Source of the DNA: Acanthococcus lagerstroemiae
Taxonomy: Eukaryota > Arthropoda > Insecta > Hemiptera > Eriococcidae
Length of the DNA: 64,000 bases
Direction: 5' to 3'
Assembly (NCBI GenBank): GCA_031841125.1
Contig: CM063107.1
Coordinates: 66,351,814 to 66,415,813 of the forward strand
How positions within the stretch are numbered: position 1 is the stretch's first letter; each line of letters begins with the position of its first letter. This document shows, piece after piece, positions 23,700-35,800 of this stretch. Both the position numbers and the translations under genes were made by a program. A model generated the notes under the pieces. That model had not been told where the DNA came from and did no database searches. It saw nothing but the letters and a program-made list of their open reading frames with translations.

Positions 23700-24120
23700 C
23701 AGAAACTGAAACTTTTAAGAGGATCTAAGACATCCCTAATTAAAAATCTTTAGGATTTTTCAAGTTCCAGGTGTGTTTATCACTCTTTAGAACTTTATTA
23801 AGACGCCTCTTATAGCAGTTTTTTACATTCTTCCAGATTTTTACAGCAATATTTATAACTCTGTAACATTACTTCAGATGTGTTTGAAACTTTTTAACAC
23901 TTTTATCCGGACTCGTTGAAGACTATTCCCAGGCCTAATTTAAACCTATATTATGACTTTTCCAGACACTAGTTTTGTTCGAGGCTCTATAAGACTTCCT
24001 TCAGACTCACTCCGAAACTTTTGAAATAGTCTCATATCTGTTTAGGAGCCTTTTTAGTTTATACTCATAGAGACATGATTTAAACCCCTTTGAAACCCTT
24101 TAAAGCTTTCCTGATCTTAT
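23700..24120. repeat. Degenerate ~30-40-bp satellite, patch 1
   Basis: Loose recurrences of CTTTAAGACTTT-, TTTTCCAGA- and TTTGAAAC-like words at 25-40-bp spacing, such as GACTTTTCCAGACACTAGTT, which recurs near 24205. Too diverged to give a period by eye. Confidence 0.45.
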
Positions 24121-26139
24121 TTGTACAAAAACGTCGTGTGTTTTCCCATAAAATAAAGAGTAGGCGTGTGGCACGAATATACCCAGGCCTAATTTAAACT
24201 TATTAAGGCTTTTCCAGACACCAGTTTTGTTCGAGTAAGGCTTCCTTCATACTTGTTCAGTAACTTTCAAATCTGTTCCAGATCTGTTGTTTCCCGTAAC
24301 TCGGGGAGGAGGCCTGTGGCTTGTATTTTGCTCATTTCATCAAATTTAAATTTTACAGTACCTAATTTTTTTATATTCTGTTGAAACAAATTACGGTGGG
24401 GTTGGGACCCCGAAATAATTTGAAAACATCCACAAATACGTTTGGCACTAGTGCATAGCGGTGGAATGAATTGTTTCTTTTTTGCTTCATTATGTTCGGT
24501 TGAATAAACTTGATTTGAATTTGATTTTCACGTTCTGAACTTAATATATTATGCTAAAATAATAATAATTCGATTTGACTTGATTTTTCCCTGTCTGTAG
24601 TCATAGACCTTGTCAACTATTTATTAACTCTTTATGGAATTTGTACAAGGTGATTTTTTACTTAGGAAAATAGTATTTTGAAGATTGACAGCCTGGTGGA
24701 AAAAATGGTTGGAGGCTGAAAACCGGAAAGTTGTGGTCAAATTACTGTACTGATCGACATTCTGAAAATTATACTCTAATATGAGGGATATTACGTCCCC
24801 AGAGCCATAGGAACATAATGATGGTCCAACACAGAATTTTTTCCTTATATTTTGCTATTTTGCAATGTGTCTGTTAGGAGTTTTTCATAAAATTTGACGC
24901 AGAAAAGTTTTTCAGTCACATAAACCCGAGTTTGAGTCAATATTTGATCCCGAGGAGAACCTAAAACGTCTCTGGACCCCTCGATTTTCATAGTATCATT
25001 CAAAAATATGATAAAAATAATTCAAGTTAGGAGTTGATGTATAGGTTTTTGAGGTCATCAAATCAAATTTTGGATTTAATTTCTGAGGTGTTACCACAGG
25101 AGTCTGAGAATAAAAAATAATAGTCGATATTCCGAGAATCATGTGCAAAAACATCATCCATCGATAGCAATTCATAAAATGTAATGAAAATTAGAAATAT
25201 TTTAATTGAGACTATTTTTTCTATAGCGAAATCAGGAAAAAGACTGTCCACCTTTGCCAAAATAAGAATCACTGTAGCTATACTGTAAGTTCATTCTTCC
25301 AGTAATTTTTTTACACCGCAATGCATATTTTCAAAATGTTACTTCTTTCCTGAAAAAAATTCCTGTACAAAATGTTGTCAGAGAGTTGAAAAGTTTTTGA
25401 CTGTAGTCTATAGAAAATAAGGCTAAACATACATAGATACAGGTATTTTTAAAATATTAGATTAAGAATTTGATTTTTTTTTTTTGTTGTTGTAAAGAAA
25501 TTTTAAAAAATGTTGAAACACAAAATATGATTTGGCTCATTTCCCAATGAACGCTCGTGTAACTTTGTAGTTCGATTGGTTTACAAGATACAGCGAAGAT
25601 ATGATTGTATTTCTAGAGAATACCAATTTCCTTAAAACGTCGGAAACTCGAAAACGGATGGGTATTTTGCAACGTGGTCCCACTCCATGGTGGATTCAGG
25701 GTCTATAGGAACTTCAGCCTTCCTGCGTTCCCTCCACCAATCAAGCTTACCCTAGATATTACGGTATTTAAATGAAAATGAAATTTTCAAGGCGTTTCCA
25801 ACGGAGGAGTCATCCGTTCAAGTCAAAAATTACATTTAGTTCAATATGTAGAAAAGTTTCGTTCTCTACGCATGTGAATACTCAATTTTGTATCATTTTC
25901 ATGTGGTGACCCCATCGTCTTCGGAAATTTGTGGAACGTTTCCGACTCAATGTCCACGCCTGGTTCCTCACCGGCACGTTTCTAGAACAGAGCCAAGCCT
26001 TTCCGGTTAGCTTTCGTGACATTGGAAAGGTCGGAGTCACATTTCGTAGAACTGATCGAAGTCTGGAAGAATCTCATGAAGCCGTGAGACTATTTTACGT
26101 TCAGTTAAATCGAGTCCGGAGGGCTTTAAATGTATCTAC

Positions 26140-26545
26140 GACCTGTCTAAAGAAATCCTGAAGAAATCGTGAAAAGTTTTAAACAGGTTTATAAAAGCTC
26201 TAAGGAGGCGCACAGAGTCGTACACCCGTCTAATGATTCTCAAACGGTTTGAAACTTGTTTAAAAGTTTCTTGAATTGGTAACCGTTTCAAAAAAATCGT
26301 ATCCAGTCTGAAAGAAACTTTAGAGATATCCAGGAGTGCGCACAAATTTAAGTCGTTTTAAAATACTTCAGCAGACCTAAAATAGTCTTAAACGAGTCCA
26401 GAAATGTGTTAGACGGTGTTTTAAACATTTTTTCAAAAATCTGGAGCATCGCTGCAAGAGTATTAAATAAGTCTTGAAGAGTCATAAACAAGTCTGTAAG
26501 AGCCTTGGATTTATTTAACTGAGCCAGGATGAATCTGAACCGCAC
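26140..26545. repeat. Degenerate ~30-40-bp satellite, patch 2
   Basis: Repeated GTTTTAAA, GTCTAA/GTCTTAA, AAGTCTTGAAGAG and AACAAGTCTG words, such as AAATAAGTCTTGAAGAGTC. Open frames on both strands here are by-products of the repeat. Confidence 0.45.
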
Positions 26546-26867
26546 TTAAGTCTTTCGAAACAATCAGCTCATCAGGCGAAACCCAAACATCAATATATTT
26601 TTCAGTTTTTCAATAACATTCTGCGTACGTTATTTTAATGTAAAAATGTAAAATTCTTGTTGAAGCCATAATTAAAGCTCAGATAACTTTTCATCTTGTT
26701 CCGTCTCGGTACTCATGCAACAAAATTCGAAAGTTTTGATGCCTAGAAAGTAGCGCGGGGTGGGGTGGGGGGTTAAAGTTCACTCATTGCTTGTGCCCAT
26801 CTTTTTGTGCTACAAAAAAGGCCTCGTACGGTAATATTTGGCGTTTATTATTTTATTATATTATTGG

Positions 26868-27119
26868 CAGGGGCGGGTTAACCCTTTCTGGTGTAAGAAG
26901 CAAGATCAAAATTGGCGCCCTCAGCGAGCTCTATCGGCGCACACACGCTTTGCGCCTTGCAAAGGGAATTTCTTAGAGGGATGGGGACTTCAAGGAATAT
27001 GTAACAGGCACTATATCGCCCTGCGTTCATGTTGAAAGAAAAATCACCTCCTGATGGCACCCTTATTTTTCTGCATCCGAAGTAAATGCTTCCCATGCTT
27101 ACATGTCAATCCACCCCTG
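26868..27119. mobile_element. hAT-like MITE at the end of LINE D
   Basis: Ends CAGGGGCGGGTTAAC and CCACCCCTG. Flanking octamers ATTATTGG (26860-26867) and ATTATTAT (27120-27127) match at six of eight positions. It sits at the 3' end of the LINE D coding region. Confidence 0.7.
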
Positions 27120-27551
27120 ATTATTATCGCCATCTATTCCACCCTCCGTACAGCATCAACCTTCGTCACCAGCTTCCAGCATTTTCTTGTGCTGGCTGTG
27201 ATCCTCCATCTGGGCCCCATATAACCTAAGATCTCGTCGCACCATTTGGTGGCTAAGCGACCTCTTTTCCTTTTTCGGTTCATTGGTACCTATAAAATGC
27301 TCATTAGATTCCATTTCTCTCCCCCTTCTTGTACATATGACTCATGTATTCCGGTTTTAATTTTTTAATGTTGTAAGCTATATTTTTATTGCCAGCCGTT
27401 TCCTAATGTCCTTAATCTTGATTTTATCTTTTAGCTGAACCCTCAGAATGCTATGTAGCATGAATGTTTGTTAGTTGTTTCACTTGGCTGTGGGTCAGTA
27501 CCCAAGTTTGGGCACCGTAAATTAATACTGGGTCCACACAGCTTTCTAATA

Positions 27552-28142
27552 TGTGGTAGTTTCTATAAAAAGGGGTAACTTTGTCAATCAAAGTCTCAGA
27601 AAACGCAATAAAAAAAAATTGGTGGAAAAAATCAATTTTGAGATTTTGGTTGATTTCTGTAGAAAAAACATCGCAATAACGAAAAGACAAAATTTACCCG
27701 CATGAGAGAGAAGAGGGAGAAGGAGAAAGAGAATTATGAAAGAAAATGAGAAAGAATGCAAATGTCTGCGTTCGCTTCTTCGTGGTTTTTCGGAGCTCAC
27801 GAATAAATCCGATGTTCTGAATTGTTACCACGCAGAAGAGCGATAGATTACCTTTCCAACAAGCTCTGGTCGAGGCTGGTAACGTGATTCTGCGGCGAGT
27901 TAGGGCCGCTTGACGGAATGGGAGAAAAAGGTGTGTCTAACTTTAAACGCGTTTTTCCCAAAACGTATTTTTGGGCGTTCTCGTTACACTCATCTTTAAC
28001 CGCTTGTATCTCCGGAACAAAAAACGCAGCAAATCTCGCCGATAGCTCGTTGGAATGGACATTCATTCCTCTATTACATACTGTCTGTAACTCAAAATTT
28101 GTCGGATCGACAAAGTTACCCCTTTTTATAGAAACTGCCACA
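27552..28142 (-). mobile_element. ~600-bp TIR element, copy 1 (in LINE D)
   Basis: Bounded by ~37-bp inverted repeats: TGTGGTAGTTTCTATAAAAA and GGGGTAACTTTGTC on the left, the complement on the right. Possible TA duplication outside. It is the same element as 32366-32966 in opposite orientation. A 97-codon minus-strand frame starts in the right TIR at 28141 (FELQTVCNRGMNVHSNELSA, then FFVPEIQAVKDECNENA); a similar frame exists in copy 2. The superfamily is not clear to me. Confidence 0.85.
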
Positions 28143-29976
28143 TATGCTCGCTTTTGTTGAAAGTTCCATTTAACTTTTAAAGATCACTATAGATACTCGT
28201 GTCCACTATTTTCCCCATGTATTATTTCCAAACAAAGTGGTTTGACGTGGGTACCAATACTCGTTTATTCCTAAAATTTTTGCCCCATTGATTAATAGTT
28301 CGTCGACCCCTCCCGGTTGAAAGTGAATTTTGTTTTTGAAAGATTCATTGTTAGTTCAAAGTGCTCACGATTCCTGAACCATTTTTTCAATTTTGTCAAA
28401 ATTTATAGTCACTACTAAAATATTGTCTGCAAACCTCAAGTTGTTAAGCCATTTACCCAGAATTTTCATATCGTTACCCTCCCATTCCATATTTCTGAAA
28501 ATCACTTCTAGTACACAATTAAGAAGGTTTGGGAAAAGGGAGTCGCTCTGTTAAACCCCTTTTAGGACTGGAAACCTTTCTACCGGATTATCCAGTTTTA
28601 CATATGCTTCTGAGAGTTCGTACAAAAATAGACGAGAATCTTTAGTATCCCCTCGGGAACTCCCTCGTACTACTAAGGCTGGCCACATCTTTCTGTAGAG
28701 CAGAGAGTCGAATGCCTTATTAAAGTCAACATACATGAGCCATATTTCCATATCGTATTCTTTAGATTTTTCTATGATCTGGTTTCTTGTTAGAATGTGG
28801 TCTATAGTCGAAATGTTTTTTCTGCCCCCACCCCACTTATCGTTTGATTGGTTGATTCATGTTCAGAATGGTTGTATACTCTCTTACTCTCTTCTTTTTG
28901 TTTTTAGAATTTTGAATATTTTTCCAAAGTTAGCTAACAGATTTATAAGGCGGTATAATTATTTATATCGGCTTCATCACCTTCTTATGAAGAAGAATGA
29001 TCTCTGATATAACGTTCCATTGGTTGGGTGCAACCCCGAATTCCAGAATTTTATTGAATAAGGTGGTTAGTGGTTTTGTAACGGAGCCAGATAAAATTTT
29101 AATAATTTCGTCTTCTATATGCCATCAGGCCCTGTTGCTTTCTTATTTTTAACTTTTTAAAAATATTATCAACCTCTTCCCTCCAGTATCAATTGTACTG
29201 TATCTTTTATTCGTAATATTTTCTGACCAGCTTGTTGGGTTAACGCCCCCCCCCCCTTTGAATACAAGTTCTGAAAGAATTTTGTTGCTGTTTCGATAAT
29301 TTCGTCTCTGTTTGATGTTTTGATTTTTGTGAACACAGAAAAATATTCTTTTAAATGAATTTTTTGGCCTTTTTTGTCGACCAGCTGGATTCTGTTTCTT
29401 TCTCGGCAACTGAGTTTTCATATTTCTGAATATATTGACGAATTTCTTTTGTGATATGTTTTCTCAGTTCTGTTAGTTATAGCAGATTTATGCGGCTTTT
29501 TGTTTAATTCTAATCTTAGTTCCAGTAGTTTTTTAGTCTTTTTACTCAGTTTGTTGTTGGTTAGTACTTTCACTCTCTTAATACCAACTACTTTCTTAGT
29601 TTCCTTTACAGAATTTGTATATTTCTTGCACGCTTACTGCTGCAGTATATTTTCAGTTTTTGAGTTCCTTTTCAAGAGTCTCTTTAGTTTGTTTGTATTT
29701 ATGGATTGGTATATATGATTGTTTTTCCTTTTTGTTTATTCGATCAAGAGTTCGTCCACCCTGGGGTTATCAGAAGTTTGACTTGGCACCTACCAATCCT
29801 GTGGTCTGGGGAAAAGTTGAAATTAAATATTAAGGTTCCCTATGTTTTTTGACAATTCTTATGTTGTTTGTGAGTAGGAGATCGATTTCATTTTTAGTCG
29901 TTCCATCTTGAGCCTTTCATGCCTATTTTGTATAAGAAAAAAAGAAAGAAAAAAAAGATGAGGCCACCTTGAGATT

Positions 29977-30078
29977 CCTTTTGTAGGGTGTGCCAATTCA
30001 CTTTTCCTTCTTCTGAAAAGTGAATTGGCACACCCTACAAAAGGAATATTACCAAGTTCACTCACACTCCAAAATGGA
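29977..30078 (-). mobile_element. SINE snap-back composite, copy B
   Basis: Flanked by the exact 12-bp direct repeat CACCTTGAGATT (29965-29976 and 30079-30090), inserted in the endonuclease region of LINE D. Read on the minus strand it has a short leader (GAGTGTGAGTGAACTTGGTA), then a hairpin with arms CCTTTTG, TAGGGTGTGCCAATTCAC, TTTT. The hairpin arm is the 5' end of the SINE at 32049-32255. The outer stem CCTTTTG/CAAAAGG is private to this copy. Confidence 0.82.
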
Positions 30079-32048
30079 CACCTTGAGATTGTTCTGGTCT
30101 GCAAAATTAATGTTTCCTACCGTTTTTGTGTTGCCAAAAGAGTATCTTCCTAATACATAGGTTGTTAGTGTTGTTTGATCCTAATTTTGTATGAAAATCG
30201 TCCATAACTATTGTGTCGTGGTTATAATTTTTTTCCCTGTGGTATCCTTCAGAATTTTGTAAAAATCGTCACATTCTTTAAGACTTGCCATCGTAGTTGG
30301 GGCATGTACCTGAGTAACAGACGAATTATTTTTTGGCTTATCCTCAACTTGATTAACGTAATCCTCTTAGATATTCCTTTCCTTTCAAATGTTTTATCAG
30401 AAATCTGTTTGCTTATATAGACCTCCCCCCCCCCCCCGATATCCTGGTATATTACCAAAGTACTAGAATAGGTTGCCATTTTCCCTTCTGATTAGACCGC
30501 CATCTTGTCCTTCTATCCCATTTAGTTCTATTATATCATAGTTTACTTTTAATACAGCATTCTTTAGCTTTGTTATTCTTTCCTCCCCTGGTAGGTCTTG
30601 GCAGTTAAAGTAAAGCATACTTAAGTCGGTATATTTTAGTTTTTTAGGTTCCTCCATTTTTAGGGGAGTTTTTGGTTACGGATTTCTATAGACTACATGC
30701 CCCACGGTCGGCTTGGAGCCGTTTTGTTTTCATCCAAAATTTGCTCCCCCCTCCCCCGATTTTAAGCCTTGTAAATTCTAACACTGTCCTTGCTTTCATG
30801 ATGCCGAATGAAATCTCTGTTGAACTCCTACGTACACAATTGGCTAATACGAGTTATTAGAAACGACAAAGACACAAAAAAAAATTAATACGCGAAACGC
30901 AAACATAAAACGAACCGACTGACTTGAAATCAGTTGTTAACGTTACACGTCTGTAAAACACTTTTTTCATCGGTACATTGAGAGAACCAAGAATTCTGTA
31001 CGTGTGTAGTTGGCCTTTTGAACACAGCAGTTTTTTTTTTGTTTTTTTTTCTCTGACTCGAAATGCATTCGACGTCGTAAAACTAAGCAACGTTTTAAAT
31101 ATCAAAAAGTGTTAACCTTATGACCAGCATGTTAAGAAGAAAGAGAAGTCGGCATATGCATGCTGCATATAAGGGACGTTCGGAAACACTTAAAAGGGAT
31201 ACCGATTGCAGTTTTACCGTGCGCAACTGTCACACAAAATAACGTCGATGTTGCACTTTATTCGAGGGGGAGAGCGCAGAAGTCACAGAAGGGGAAAAAA
31301 GGTTTATATTTGTGGCTTTGCTGTCGTTCCGGTTATTTAAGTAATATCAAATTCGGTCGGCGGGGTTAGCTCTTTGACAACATTACCGACAGTTTAACAA
31401 ATAGCTGCTCAACGAGGGTGTAACAGGGCAAATGATTATACAGGCCGGAATATTACTATAATATTGTTTCTACTAATAGTTACACGAATAGCCTACTGTT
31501 TCTCTAATTACCACCGGGAACTCAAGTTTTTTGTTGGGGGGGGGGAGGCAGCAGGGGTTCCGTAAAGGTATTACTAGGGCCTCATTACCAGGTCCAGCAC
31601 GAACAATTTGGGCGGAGGGGGCTAGATGCACTAGAAGAGAATTATGAGTAGCGGGCAGTGCAAAAATCTGATGACTGTCTTTTGTTTCTCTTTTCTGTTG
31701 GAAACCTAATCCTGATTAGTTGGGTCTGGGAAGAGTAAAAATTGGAAAACGAGTGATAAAATCAAAATTTTCAGAACAATCGGAGTTCATTGTATTCTAC
31801 CGTTTAAGCCTGCTAGGTTCTTCGACATGTGTTTAAGGCGTGTTTAGGTCTTTTAAGACTATTCTCAAGCATGTGTAAAATTCATAGACTTTTTTTTTCA
31901 GACTTTGAAATACTTTTCTGTAGGTCAACTATTTTTAAAACATTTTAAATTATCAAAAGCTCTTCTCTCTGAGAGGGGCAATTCTTTTGGTTGCCCTCCC
32001 CATCTAACAGCGTTATCAGTGTTTTCTTTATGGTATCTTATTATTATT

Positions 32049-32255
32049 ATTTTATTGGACAGACTGCACAATCACAGAAAACCAATAGGGGCACACGACT
32101 AAACAGGTTCACCATACAGGACTACTCTTGACTATAACTACAGGATCATAAGAGACAAGTCTCATTTAGGGTACTCCACTGATGATGGTATAACAGCCGA
32201 AAGCCCTCTGAACTACAGAAGAAGAAAACGTGAATTGGCACACCCCACAAACAGA
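32049..32255 (-). mobile_element. SINE with (TAA)n tail
   Basis: About 207 bp on the minus strand. It starts TGTGGGGTGTGCCAATTCAC, passes TTCTTCTTCTGTAGTTCAGA and GGCTTTCGGCTGTTATACC, and ends CTGTCC followed by AATAAAATAATAATAA. A direct repeat GTATCTTATTATTATT lies on both sides (32033-32048 and 32256-32271, with TTA-repeat slack). Tail and long duplication fit a LINE-mobilised SINE. I could not assign A and B boxes confidently, so a tRNA origin is open. Confidence 0.75.
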
Positions 32256-32365
32256 GTATCTTATTATTATTTGATCATTTTATCTTTATTAGGTCTTATT
32301 GTGGCTGGTTATGTTTTTCTCATGTCATATATGTTATTTTATGTCCAGACTTGTTAAAACTATAA

Positions 32366-32966
32366 TGTGGCAGTTTCTATAAAAAGGGGTAACTTTATCG
32401 ATCTGACAAATTTGGAGTTACAAACAGTATGTAATAGAGGAATGAATGCCCATTCCAACGAGCTGTTGGCGAGATTTATAGCGTTTTTTGTTCCAGAGAT
32501 ACAAGCGGTCAAAGATGAGTGTAATGAGAATGCGCGAAAACACGTTTTTGGGAAAAACACGTTTAAAGTTAGACACACCTTTTTCTCCCACGCCGTCAAG
32601 CGGCCCTAACTCGCCGCGAAATCACGTTACCATCCTTGACAAGGGCTTGTTGGAAAGGTAAATTTTCGCTCTTCTGTGTGGTAACAATTCAGAACATCGG
32701 ATTTATTCGTGAGCTCCGAAAAACCACGAAGAAGCGAACGCTAACATTTGTATTCTTTTCTGTTTTCTCATTTTCTTTCTCCATCTTCCTCTTCTCTCTC
32801 GTGTGCGTAAATTTTGTCTCTTCGTTACTGCGATGTTTTTTCTATAGAAATCAACCAAAATCTCAAAATTGATGTTTTCAACCAAAAAATTTTGTTTTTC
32901 TTTTTTCGCATTTTCTGAGACGTCAGTCGATCGACAAAGTTACCCCTTTTTATAGAAACTGCCACA
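32366..32966 (+). mobile_element. ~600-bp TIR element, copy 2
   Basis: 601 bp, with the same ~37-bp terminal inverted repeats as copy 1 (TGTGGCAGTTTCTATAAAAA) and colinear interior in the opposite orientation. The plus-strand frame from 32367 (LELQTVCNRGMNAHSNELLA, FFVPEIQAVKDECNENA) matches the copy 1 frame for about 60 codons, then a frameshift breaks it. About nine residues differ in that stretch. No transposase motif is visible. Confidence 0.85.
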
Positions 32967-33566
32967 TATTGAGGTTTCAGCTAACGTGTGTTTAGTTCCT
33001 TTTCGACTTAAATGCCTCTCCTCCCTTTCCGGCGGTCCCGCTACAACCTTTACTTGTCAGTAGATAACTAGTAAAAATCATTCGTCACTGATCCACGACA
33101 GTTCAATGTAAAATCTGAATATTTAAGGCAAAGTTCCAAGTAAGTCAGACCATTTATTCTGTGCATAAGTTTTGTAACAACGTGCATGAAAAATGTCTCC
33201 AAAATAAAAACGAAAACTTGTTATTTTCATTTTGAAATTTGGTTATTCCGAGGAGAGGACGGGTAATCAGAAATGTTAATATTTGAAATCGGTAATCCAT
33301 AAATTGACGTTGATTGAAATAAATACAATTTTGCTTGTCTCAGTACATGTTTTGACCCACTCTGTGATGAAAAAGGAAGAAATTTCAGTTTTTTCTTAAA
33401 ACATAAGCTTTTCAATGGTTGGTACGTGTGGAGTTGGGATTGAAAAAGTTGTTAGAATTATTTTGTATTGTAGAAACTGAATTAGAGGAGGGGCGGTTAA
33501 AATCGAAGCCGGATCTAGAAATAAATGTAAATACCAAAATTAGATTTCCTTCTATCCTGACGCAGG

Positions 33567-33666
33567 TACTGATACGATGCCCGAAAGGGTAGTTTCTGGT
33601 GCCGGGGGTGCGGTATCATAGAGTCCACTTTGGCATACGTGCATCGCCATACATCCCACCACACCG
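33567..33666 (+). mobile_element. Short retroposon, full-length copy
   Basis: 100 bp, flanked by the exact 12-bp direct repeat TCCTGACGCAGG (33555-33566 and 33667-33678). Body: TACTGATACGATGCCCGAAA, GGGTAGTTTCTGGTGCC, GGGGGTGCGGT, ending CCCACCACACCG. There is no A-tail and no recognised pol III boxes. It landed against an older, diverged relative at 33679-33755. Confidence 0.88.
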
Positions 33667-33678
33667 TCCTGACGCAGG

Positions 33679-33755
33679 CCCAATCAGGGTAATTCCAGGG
33701 TAGGGGGTGCGGTGTCCTGGGGCCAATTTAGCGTGCGTGCACAGCCTTTTTTTTG
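33679..33755 (+). mobile_element. Diverged relative of the short retroposon
   Basis: Reads AGGGTAATTCCAGGGTAGGG, GGTGCGGTGTCCTGGGGCC, GCGTGCGTGCAC and then T8. The order of words parallels the short retroposon, with many changes. The terminal T-run could be a pol III stop. Confidence 0.55.
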
Positions 33756-34109
33756 TCTTGCAATTCAGATTTCATAATTTTGCTTTCTTCAGGTCAATCT
33801 TGACCCAAGGTATGATGGAAGAGGAGAAATTTCAATTTTCTGAAACGAATTGATATTACACTAGCATCGAATGATCTAGATAACTTATTTTGGAATTTAT
33901 AGTTTTAAAGATGGTAAACGTTTTCTCCAAATAATGTAAGGAGACGGAATTAACTTCGATGACGTCAAAATTTGTCAGTGTTCTGGAAGAAAGGGTAGGT
34001 AATTCATAAAACGTCTTGTTGGTACATGGAGATTGGTTTTTCAAAATGGCACAAACCCTTTTAGAGAAACAATTTCCTTCACTTATGGCTAATAACTAGG
34101 GAATGGCGA

Positions 34110-34449
34110 CAGGGAAGCAGCAGAGAGTTTTTTCTGGGGGGGGGGGTGAAGATTGTTGAAGTTTCAACTGACTCTACTTAAAATTCCCAAGTAACAAAAT
34201 TTTTTGTATTGACTAAAAAAATTTTTGACTTTTGTTGGATTTTCCCAACTTTTGATCCGTCTAATAAAATTTCCCAACTCCGATGTGGAGGCTTGGGAGA
34301 CAAGCTGCCCTCTTGCTCCCCTTATTTTCATCCCTATAAGAAACATAAAAAGTGCAACTTACTACTGAAATGGTAAATTTCCCCAGCTGCTGAATGAAAA
34401 ATTCCTAGTGTGGGGGGAGGGGTCCCTCTCCTCTATCGGTACGTCTCTG
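34110..34449. mobile_element. hAT-like MITE, family 1, copy 2
   Basis: Starts CAGGGAAGC and ends CGGTACGTCTCTG. Exact 8-bp duplication AATGGCGA (34102-34109 and 34450-34457). The interior shares the AACTGACTC, CTTGTTGGATTTTCCCAAC and ACTGAAATGGTAAAT words of the family. A shorter related copy appears nested inside (about 34205-34345). Confidence 0.88.
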
Positions 34450-35380
34450 AATGGCGAGGTTTTTTCGGTTGTTATTTTAAAGTAGCATACATGAAAGTTC
34501 AGTGTAGTTAGAAGAATAACGACATACCTTACCAGTCTGCAGTTATAGGTCAAGTTGAAGAATTTTTTTTTTTGAAGAAGCACTCGAGCCACTGTAAAAC
34601 TATCTCCAGTTGCATTATTTATTTTAATGACGTAATTCAATCGATTTTTATCGAATTTCTCAAAACTATAACCACGTAGATTATTATCCGAACTCAGTTA
34701 ATTTGGTTGAATAGACCCTCAATACTGGTGTGGGAAAAGGCGCTATAGGATTTTTTTCTTGGTTAAATTCTCCGAAAACCTTGTGCTGTTCCGGATATCG
34801 TTTCGCAGATCATTTATCATTAACTTCTCGATTTCAATATCTACCTGAAAAATCGGTTTGCTTTTTTATAAATGAAGTAGCGAAAAATAGAAATCACCTA
34901 CTAGTTATTTCACCTTGTTTCATTTTCACTTTTTGTTCGGCGGCTTTATACAACTAGTTTACGATATACGCGCTATTGTTTTACAAAGGCGCCGAAAACC
35001 AACTGCTTTTCTTTGTCGGCGTGCAGTTTGTAGTCGATTCTCCATAAGTCTACCCGATGTCTAAATAAAATGAACGGTAGGTGTTCGAAAATGACACGAT
35101 TTTGAACACGTATTACCATCTCGGTTGCGAGTTTCAATTTTTAGACCTTTTTTTTTTTTCTTCGTCTGCTTTCGTCTTTGACAGTTATAATTGTCAGCTT
35201 TGTCATATCGTGCGAAATAGATTTGTGTAATGTCAATGGTCGGTGTCTGGTCACCGAAAGGAGACTCGTGGTTTCATGTTTGGGTGGCATCGTGTCAGCA
35301 TACGCGGGCATAATTCGAAGTTGGAATTATAGTCAGAGTATCATGTTACGCTGACAGGTGGAATAGGCTTTACTGATACA

Positions 35381-35690
35381 GAGTGTTTCACGTATTGGTC
35401 CCCACCTTTTTTTCTCTCTCACAAAGTTAGATCTTTACGGGACAAAAATGGATCATCAAATGACAAGGTCTAGCTTTTTTTAGAGAAAAAGATTTCCTCT
35501 CTCTCGAAAAAGGGGATTCAAACGTACCACCAACGCCGGAAGGAATCTTGAATGGAAAGGTTCCGAATATAATATTGAATCTGGGGTCCCTTGGGTCTCT
35601 AATTTCAAATGTCGCATTAAATTCTTCAACTGATTCGGACCTGAACCCAAAAATTTAAATTTCGAACCCAAACCAGGTCAGAAAACATGG
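35381..35690 (+). repeat. Dispersed ~300-bp repeat, copy 1
   Basis: Shares AGAGTGTTTCAC, CTCTCTCACAAA, AGATCTTTACGGGACA, AAGGAATCTTGAATGGAAA and GGGTCT words in order with 39341-39655, same orientation, at perhaps 75-80% identity by eye. Type unknown; no TIR or tail seen. Confidence 0.75.
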
Positions 35691-35734
35691 GATTGGCATT
35701 ATTTGGCTTTTTAAAATTGAGGCATTTTGGAAAT

Positions 35735-35800
35735 ATAGTAGACTCCCAATTATCCGCCCTAATTGGGGCTGAAGGTAGGGCGGATGACCTGCGAACGTGT
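35735..35800 (+). mobile_element. Pogo-type MITE end fragment
   Basis: TAGTAGACTCCCAATTATCC followed by GCCCT and, later, GGGCGGATGACCTG. The same end occurs as TACAGTAGACTCCCGATTAT on the minus strand of the element at 37473-37598. Only one end is present. Confidence 0.5.

Larger units (their letters stand above)
27120..30700 (-). pseudogene. LINE D, near full length but broken
   Basis: Minus-strand blocks in order are as follows. Start: MEEPKKLKYTDLSMLYFNCQ and LPGEERITKLKNAVLKVNYD, endonuclease N terminus, at 30657. Endonuclease middle: VMDDFHTKLGS near 30200. SDHR-like block: SPDHRIGRCQVKL near 29780. Pre-RT: KPLTTLFNKILEFGVAPNQW. RT: WLMYVDFNKAFDSLLYRKMW, then FPNLLNCVLEV and LRFADNI. 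RT end: LESCVDPVLIYGAQTWVLT near 27530, and a C-terminal segment KRGRLATKWCDEILGY and WKLVTK near 27200. This is an EN-RT LINE without RNase H. It is interrupted by a TIR element (27552-28142) and a snap-back composite (29977-30078), plus many frameshifts. Confidence 0.85.

Noticed and set aside
32170..32215. CTGATGA followed by GAAA, resembling a hammerhead ribozyme core in the SINE
   Set aside because: Stem II would be only two or three pairs with an extra U, and no complementary stem I or stem III strands are present. Related copies do not keep the core.
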